A stretch of 64,000 bases of DNA from Gammaproteobacteria bacterium (lineage in GTDB: Bacteria; Pseudomonadota; Gammaproteobacteria; S012-40), in assembly GCA_015487785.1 (NCBI GenBank), contig WFPC01000004.1:1-64000 (forward strand), given 5' to 3'. Below, piece after piece: positions 60,712 to 64,000 of the stretch (its first letter is position 1; each line of letters begins with the position of its first letter). The notes under the pieces were generated by a model, which was not told where the DNA came from, made no database searches, and was given only the letters and a program-made list of their open reading frames with translations. Position numbers and translations under genes: made by a program.

Positions 60712-60767
60712 GAGACCGGCTGGGCGGGGATATACCGTAAGACGCATGCGGCCTTGACGCCGCAAAT

Positions 60768-60786
60768 GATAATGATTATTATTTAC
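60768..60786. promoter_or_regulatory. Candidate Fur box
   Basis: GATAATGATTATTATTTAC matches 15 of 19 bases of the Fur consensus GATAATGATAATCATTATC, in an otherwise GC-rich genome. It stands 57 bases after the lipoprotein gene and 179 bases before lptF, with no evident iron gene next to it, so the target is unclear. Confidence 0.45.
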
Positions 60787-60908
60787 TCGTCTGGCTTTGC
60801 CGGCACCCGGTTTCCCGTCCCCTTTTCTCCCTCCCTCAGCGGGAAGCCGGGTCTAATTTTCTCCTTTGCGTGACCGTCTTGGGTCATTTCCCACAACAGG
60901 GTCCGGTG

Positions 60909-60937
60909 TTATCAAGCCGGTAACAATAGACTAGACT
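60909..60937 (+). promoter_or_regulatory. Weak candidate promoter for lptFG
   Basis: TTATCA and TAGACT, each 4 of 6 to the sigma70 boxes, with a 17-base spacer, 28 bases before the lptF start. Plausible by position only. Confidence 0.3.
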
Positions 60938-60964
60938 GACAGCTTCACCAGGCGGGGAATTAGG

Positions 60965-62059
60965 GTGGTCGTCGATCGTTATCTGATACGGGAAATCGGT
61001 AGTGCGCTGCTGGCGGTGCTGGGAGTGTTGCTGTTGATTTTCATGAGCAAGCACTTCGTGCGCTACATGTCGGATGCCGCTGCCGGTGAGCTGCCCGCTT
61101 ACCTGATTACCCAGTTGCTGGGTCTGTTCACCCTGGCATATCTGCCCCTGTTGATTCCTTTTGCGCTGTTCATCGCCGTGCTGATTGCCATGGGGCGCCT
61201 GTACAAGGACAGCGAGATGACTGCCCTGGCAGCCTGTGGCGTGGGTATTCCCCGGATTCTGCAAACGGTCCTGGGGCTGGGTTTGGTCACCGCGATAGTG
61301 GTGGGGATTATGTCCTTCTGGCTTGCGCCTTGGGCCGAGCGCGTGCAGTACGACTTGCGTGACCGCGCGGCGATGGAATCGGAGTTCAGTTTCTTGGCGC
61401 CGGGGCGGTTCCACCCGGTGCGCGGCGGCAAGGGGGTGTTCTACCTGGAGAGCATGTCGCAAGACAAGCGCCAGATGCGAGAGGTTTTCGTTTTCTTGCA
61501 GGATGAACGGGGACAAGCGGTTTTTTCCGCGGCCAGCGCCCATCAATATCTCGATCCTGACACTGGCAGCCGGTACTTGGTACTGGAAGACGGCTATCGT
61601 TTCGAGCGCCTGAGCGGCGAACAAGGGTTTCGCTTTTACCAGTATGCCGCCAGTGGCGTGCGGGTCGAGCCGCGTGTGCCGGCCACGGTGCAGCGCCCGC
61701 GCATCGCCTGGCCCGGCAGTCGTCTGCTGGAAGCAGGCGATGCCGCTTCCTGGGCCGAGTTGCACTGGCGCATCGCCATGCCGATTTCCAGTCTCTTGCT
61801 GGTGCTACTGGCGGTATTGCTGAGTCGCACCGATCCGCGGCAGGGCCGTTTCGGCAAGCTGTTTCTGGCCCTGCTGGTATACATTGCTTACTTCTATATG
61901 CTGACCCTGGGGCGGGCCTGGCTCAAGGACGGACTCATCCCCTCGTCCCTGGGCCTGTGGTGGGCCCATGGCCTGGCGCTGGGGCTGGTGGTGGTATTGC
62001 TGGGGCGCCAGCTCGGTTGGCGCAACCTGTTTGCGGGGCGCCTCGATGCGGCTGCTTGA
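60965..62059 (+). CDS. lptF: Lipopolysaccharide export permease LptF
   Basis: 364 residues from a GTG start. Half of the LptB2FG ABC exporter that lifts LPS from the inner membrane to LptC. Three N-terminal transmembrane helices beginning with VDRYLIREIGSALLAVLGVLL, a periplasmic beta-jellyroll domain (EFSFLAPGRFHPVRGGKGVFYLES ... GSRYLVLEDGYRFERL), and three C-terminal helices (RIAMPISSLLLVLLAVLLSRTDPRQGR). The last 14 bases overlap lptG. LptB is not in the window. Confidence 0.95.
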   Translation: MVVDRYLIREIGSALLAVLGVLLLIFMSKHFVRYMSDAAAGELPAYLITQLLGLFTLAYLPLLIPFALFIAVLIAMGRLYKDSEMTALAACGVGIPRILQTVLGLGLVTAIVVGIMSFWLAPWAERVQYDLRDRAAMESEFSFLAPGRFHPVRGGKGVFYLESMSQDKRQMREVFVFLQDERGQAVFSAASAHQYLDPDTGSRYLVLEDGYRFERLSGEQGFRFYQYAASGVRVEPRVPATVQRPRIAWPGSRLLEAGDAASWAELHWRIAMPISSLLLVLLAVLLSRTDPRQGRFGKLFLALLVYIAYFYMLTLGRAWLKDGLIPSSLGLWWAHGLALGLVVVLLGRQLGWRNLFAGRLDAAA

Positions 62060-63110
62060 TCGCTACCTCATCCGTTCGATGGCCGGCGGCATCGGGGTGG
62101 TGTTGCTGGTATTGCTGGCCCTGTTCAGTTTCATTACCTTCGCCAATGAATTGGGCCGGGTGGGGCGGGGCGACTACGGAGTGTGGGATGCGCTGGCCTA
62201 TACCGTGGCCATGCTGCCGGGGCAGGCCTATCAACTGTTTCCGGCTAGTGTGCTGATCGGCACGCTCATGGGCTTGGGAGGGCTGGCGGCGCACAGTGAA
62301 CTCACCGCCATGCGTGCGGCGGGTGTGTCCCTGCATGCCATCCTGCGTGCGCTGCTCGGCCTGGGCCTGGTTTTGATGTTGCTGATGTTCGCCCTGGGTG
62401 AATGGCTGGCGCCCCAGGCCGAACGACATGCGCAGACCCAGCGCTCGCTGGCGCTGAACAACAAGATGTCCTTGCAGAGCGCCACCGGGCTGTGGCTGCG
62501 CGAAGGTGACGACATCATCAATATCCGGGAAATCCTGCCGGGAGGACGCCTGCGTGGTGTCACCGTGTATCACCTGGACGGGGTGCGCATCGACCAGGTG
62601 CTCAAGGCCCGCAGTGCGCGTTTCGAGCCCTCGGGGCGCTGGCGCTTGCAGCAGGTGGAGCAGGTCTGGCCGGGTACCGGCGGGATGCGAATCGAGCGGC
62701 ATGCGCAACTGCTGCGCGAGGGTCTGTTGAGCCCGGAATTGCTGGGCGTGGTGAGTACCGAAGCTGGCGCAATGTCGCTGTGGGAGTTGTACCGCTACGT
62801 GGATTTTCTGCGCGCCAACGGCCTGGAGAGCGCGGCCTACCGTCAGGCCTTCTGGATGAAGCTGGTATCACCCCTATCCATCATGGTTATGGTGATCCTG
62901 GCTCTGCCATTCGTATTTGGCTCCCTGCGCACGCTGAGCGCCGGGCACCGCGTGCTCATCGGCACCCTGGTGGGCATAGGTTTCTATTTGCTCAACCAGA
63001 TACTCAACTATGCCGGGCTGGTGTTCGGCCTTGCCCCGGTGGCCACGGCGCTGGCACCGTTGCTGTTGTTTCTGTTGCTGGCCATGCGCCTGTTGCGCCG
63101 GGTCTACTGA
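62046..63110 (+). CDS. lptG: Lipopolysaccharide export permease LptG
   Basis: 354 residues, paralogue of LptF. N-terminal DRYLIRSMAGGIGVVLLVLLA, SELTAMRAAGVSLHAILRALL, periplasmic jellyroll (TGLWLREGDDIINIREILPGG, GVTVYHLDG), and C-terminal helices (KLVSPLSIMVMVILALPFVFG, AGLVFGLAPVATALAPLLLF). Translationally coupled to lptF by a 14-base overlap. Confidence 0.95.
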   Translation: MRLLDRYLIRSMAGGIGVVLLVLLALFSFITFANELGRVGRGDYGVWDALAYTVAMLPGQAYQLFPASVLIGTLMGLGGLAAHSELTAMRAAGVSLHAILRALLGLGLVLMLLMFALGEWLAPQAERHAQTQRSLALNNKMSLQSATGLWLREGDDIINIREILPGGRLRGVTVYHLDGVRIDQVLKARSARFEPSGRWRLQQVEQVWPGTGGMRIERHAQLLREGLLSPELLGVVSTEAGAMSLWELYRYVDFLRANGLESAAYRQAFWMKLVSPLSIMVMVILALPFVFGSLRTLSAGHRVLIGTLVGIGFYLLNQILNYAGLVFGLAPVATALAPLLLFLLLAMRLLRRVY

Positions 63111-63196
63111 GCGGAGCGGGCTGTCTGCTCCCCCGGCAGGGCGTGGCCCGCCCGGTGTCGGCAGCCCGAAAACGGGTTGACCGGGGTCCGCCCGGG

Positions 63197-64000
63197 CTAG
63201 AGCGGAGCGTAGCCGGGATTGTTGTCGACGTTTTTGATCAGCGGTGTATTGAGTTCCCGGATACGCACGGTTTTCTGGTCGCGCAGGTATTCGCTCACCA
63301 CCTCCCAGATGGGCGTGGCGTCTTCCGGTTGTTGCTGAACGCTGGCCCAACCGGCCACCTTGTACTTCTTGCCCGGCTGCAGGGGCTTGCCATTGAGGGT
63401 GAGATCGCCGATGCGCTGGCCGATTTTCCGGGTGGGGTCGATGCTGTACTTGAGTCCACCCACGCGCACCATGTCGCCACCTTGTTGATAGTAGGGATCC
63501 TGGTTGAACAGATTGTCTGCCACGTCTTCCAGGATCAGTTTGATGCGCTCGGCATCCATTTCGGTGAGGGTGGTGGCAGGGTAGGTGATGGCGGTCTGGG
63601 TCATCACGTCCTCGAAGGTGATCGTTTCGCCGGGAAGCTTGCTGACGCCCCAGCGGAAACCGGGGGAAAAGGCGATGTCGGCGCCCTGTACCGCCAGCAT
63701 GGCATCCAGGATCAGCTGATCGAAGGTGCCGTTGAAGTTGCCGCGCCGGTAGAGCAGCTCATCGGTGACCGCCAGGGGTTCGGCCAGTTTGGCGGCAAAG
63801 GGAGCGCGCACCTTGTCGATGTAGGCCGCCATCTCGGCGTCGGCCGGCAGCAGGTTGGAGAAGATCGGCAACAGGCGGAAGCGGTGTCCGCGCACCTTGC
63901 CATCGCGCACGTCGAAATCCAGCACGCCGAGGAATTTGCCGTTGGATCCCGAGTTGATTACCAGGGTGCTGCCGCCGGCGTTTTTCACTCTTACCGGTGC
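63197..64000 (-). CDS. soxB: Thiosulfohydrolase SoxB, C-terminal part (runs off the window)
   Basis: The last ~267 codons of the gene; the 5' part lies beyond the right edge. SoxB is the periplasmic dimanganese enzyme that releases sulfate from SoxY-bound thiosulfate in the Sox pathway. The part seen is the end of the metallophosphatase domain (TLVINSGSNGKFLGVLDFDV) and the 5'-nucleotidase-type C-terminal domain with SoxB-typical GNFNGTFDQLILDAM, DIAFSPGFRWG, TAITYPATTLTEM and NVDNNPGYAPL at the very end. The signal peptide, TAT motif and metal ligands are outside the window. It converges on lptG. Confidence 0.93.
   Translation of the reverse strand, partial: APVRVKNAGGSTLVINSGSNGKFLGVLDFDVRDGKVRGHRFRLLPIFSNLLPADAEMAAYIDKVRAPFAAKLAEPLAVTDELLYRRGNFNGTFDQLILDAMLAVQGADIAFSPGFRWGVSKLPGETITFEDVMTQTAITYPATTLTEMDAERIKLILEDVADNLFNQDPYYQQGGDMVRVGGLKYSIDPTRKIGQRIGDLTLNGKPLQPGKKYKVAGWASVQQQPEDATPIWEVVSEYLRDQKTVRIRELNTPLIKNVDNNPGYAPL

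Overview
The window is 64 kb of GC-rich DNA from a gammaproteobacterium. The evidence is the synteny of yggS-proC-yggT-yggU, radC/coaBC-dut-algC-argB-slmA/pyrE and pepA-holC-valS, together with SlmA, LptFG and a complete-looking gspC-N set. The start of a soxB gene cluster at the right edge (SoxB runs off the window) points to a sulfur oxidiser of the Chromatiales/Thiotrichales kind; the genus cannot be read from this sequence. Two chemoreceptors imply a motile cell. I see no tRNA, rRNA, CRISPR array, transposase, integrase or phage gene, and no gene-free stretch longer than about 300 bases.

Layout. 1-3.1 kb: PLP-homeostasis protein YggS, a flavin/PNPOx-like protein, ProC, YggT and YggU in one operon (the first ~130 bases hold no gene I can support). 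3.2-6.5 kb: a large secreted CSLREC/beta-helix/Ig-like protein with a C-terminal sorting tail. 6.5-14.4 kb: DNA repair, coenzyme A, nucleotide and arginine housekeeping genes (radC, coaBC, dut, algC, argB, slmA, a TSUP permease, pyrE, an exonuclease III). 14.4-18.0 kb: secreted or surface proteins of unknown role (a VPLPA-CTERM protein, a YVTN beta-propeller, a lysine-rich protein, a small barrel-like protein), partly of lower GC. 18.0-23.8 kb: a five-gene minus-strand operon with an SDR, DUF1614, a PRPP-synthetase-like protein, an AMP/thymidine-phosphorylase-like protein and an Atm1-type ABC exporter. 23.9-27.2 kb: fmdB, aspS, nadA. 27.3-30.9 kb: minus-strand hypotheticals and a ROK sugar kinase.

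31.0-49.6 kb is the most distinctive region. A two-gene cassette (small exported protein plus lipoprotein zinc metalloprotease) occurs twice in tandem directly upstream of gspC. The type II secretion cluster follows as gspCDEF and gspGHIJKLMN, split by a chemoreceptor gene and an antisense pentapeptide-repeat gene. The arrangement suggests the proteases are substrates of this secretion system, as SslE and pullulanase are elsewhere; this is inference.

49.7-55.7 kb: pepA, holC, an acidic protein of unknown role, valS. 55.9-60.7 kb: a cytosolic beta-propeller, an Aer-like PAS chemoreceptor, an outer-membrane barrel-like protein and a lipoprotein. 60.9-63.1 kb: lptF and lptG for LPS export. 63.2 kb to the end: the 3' part of soxB on the minus strand.
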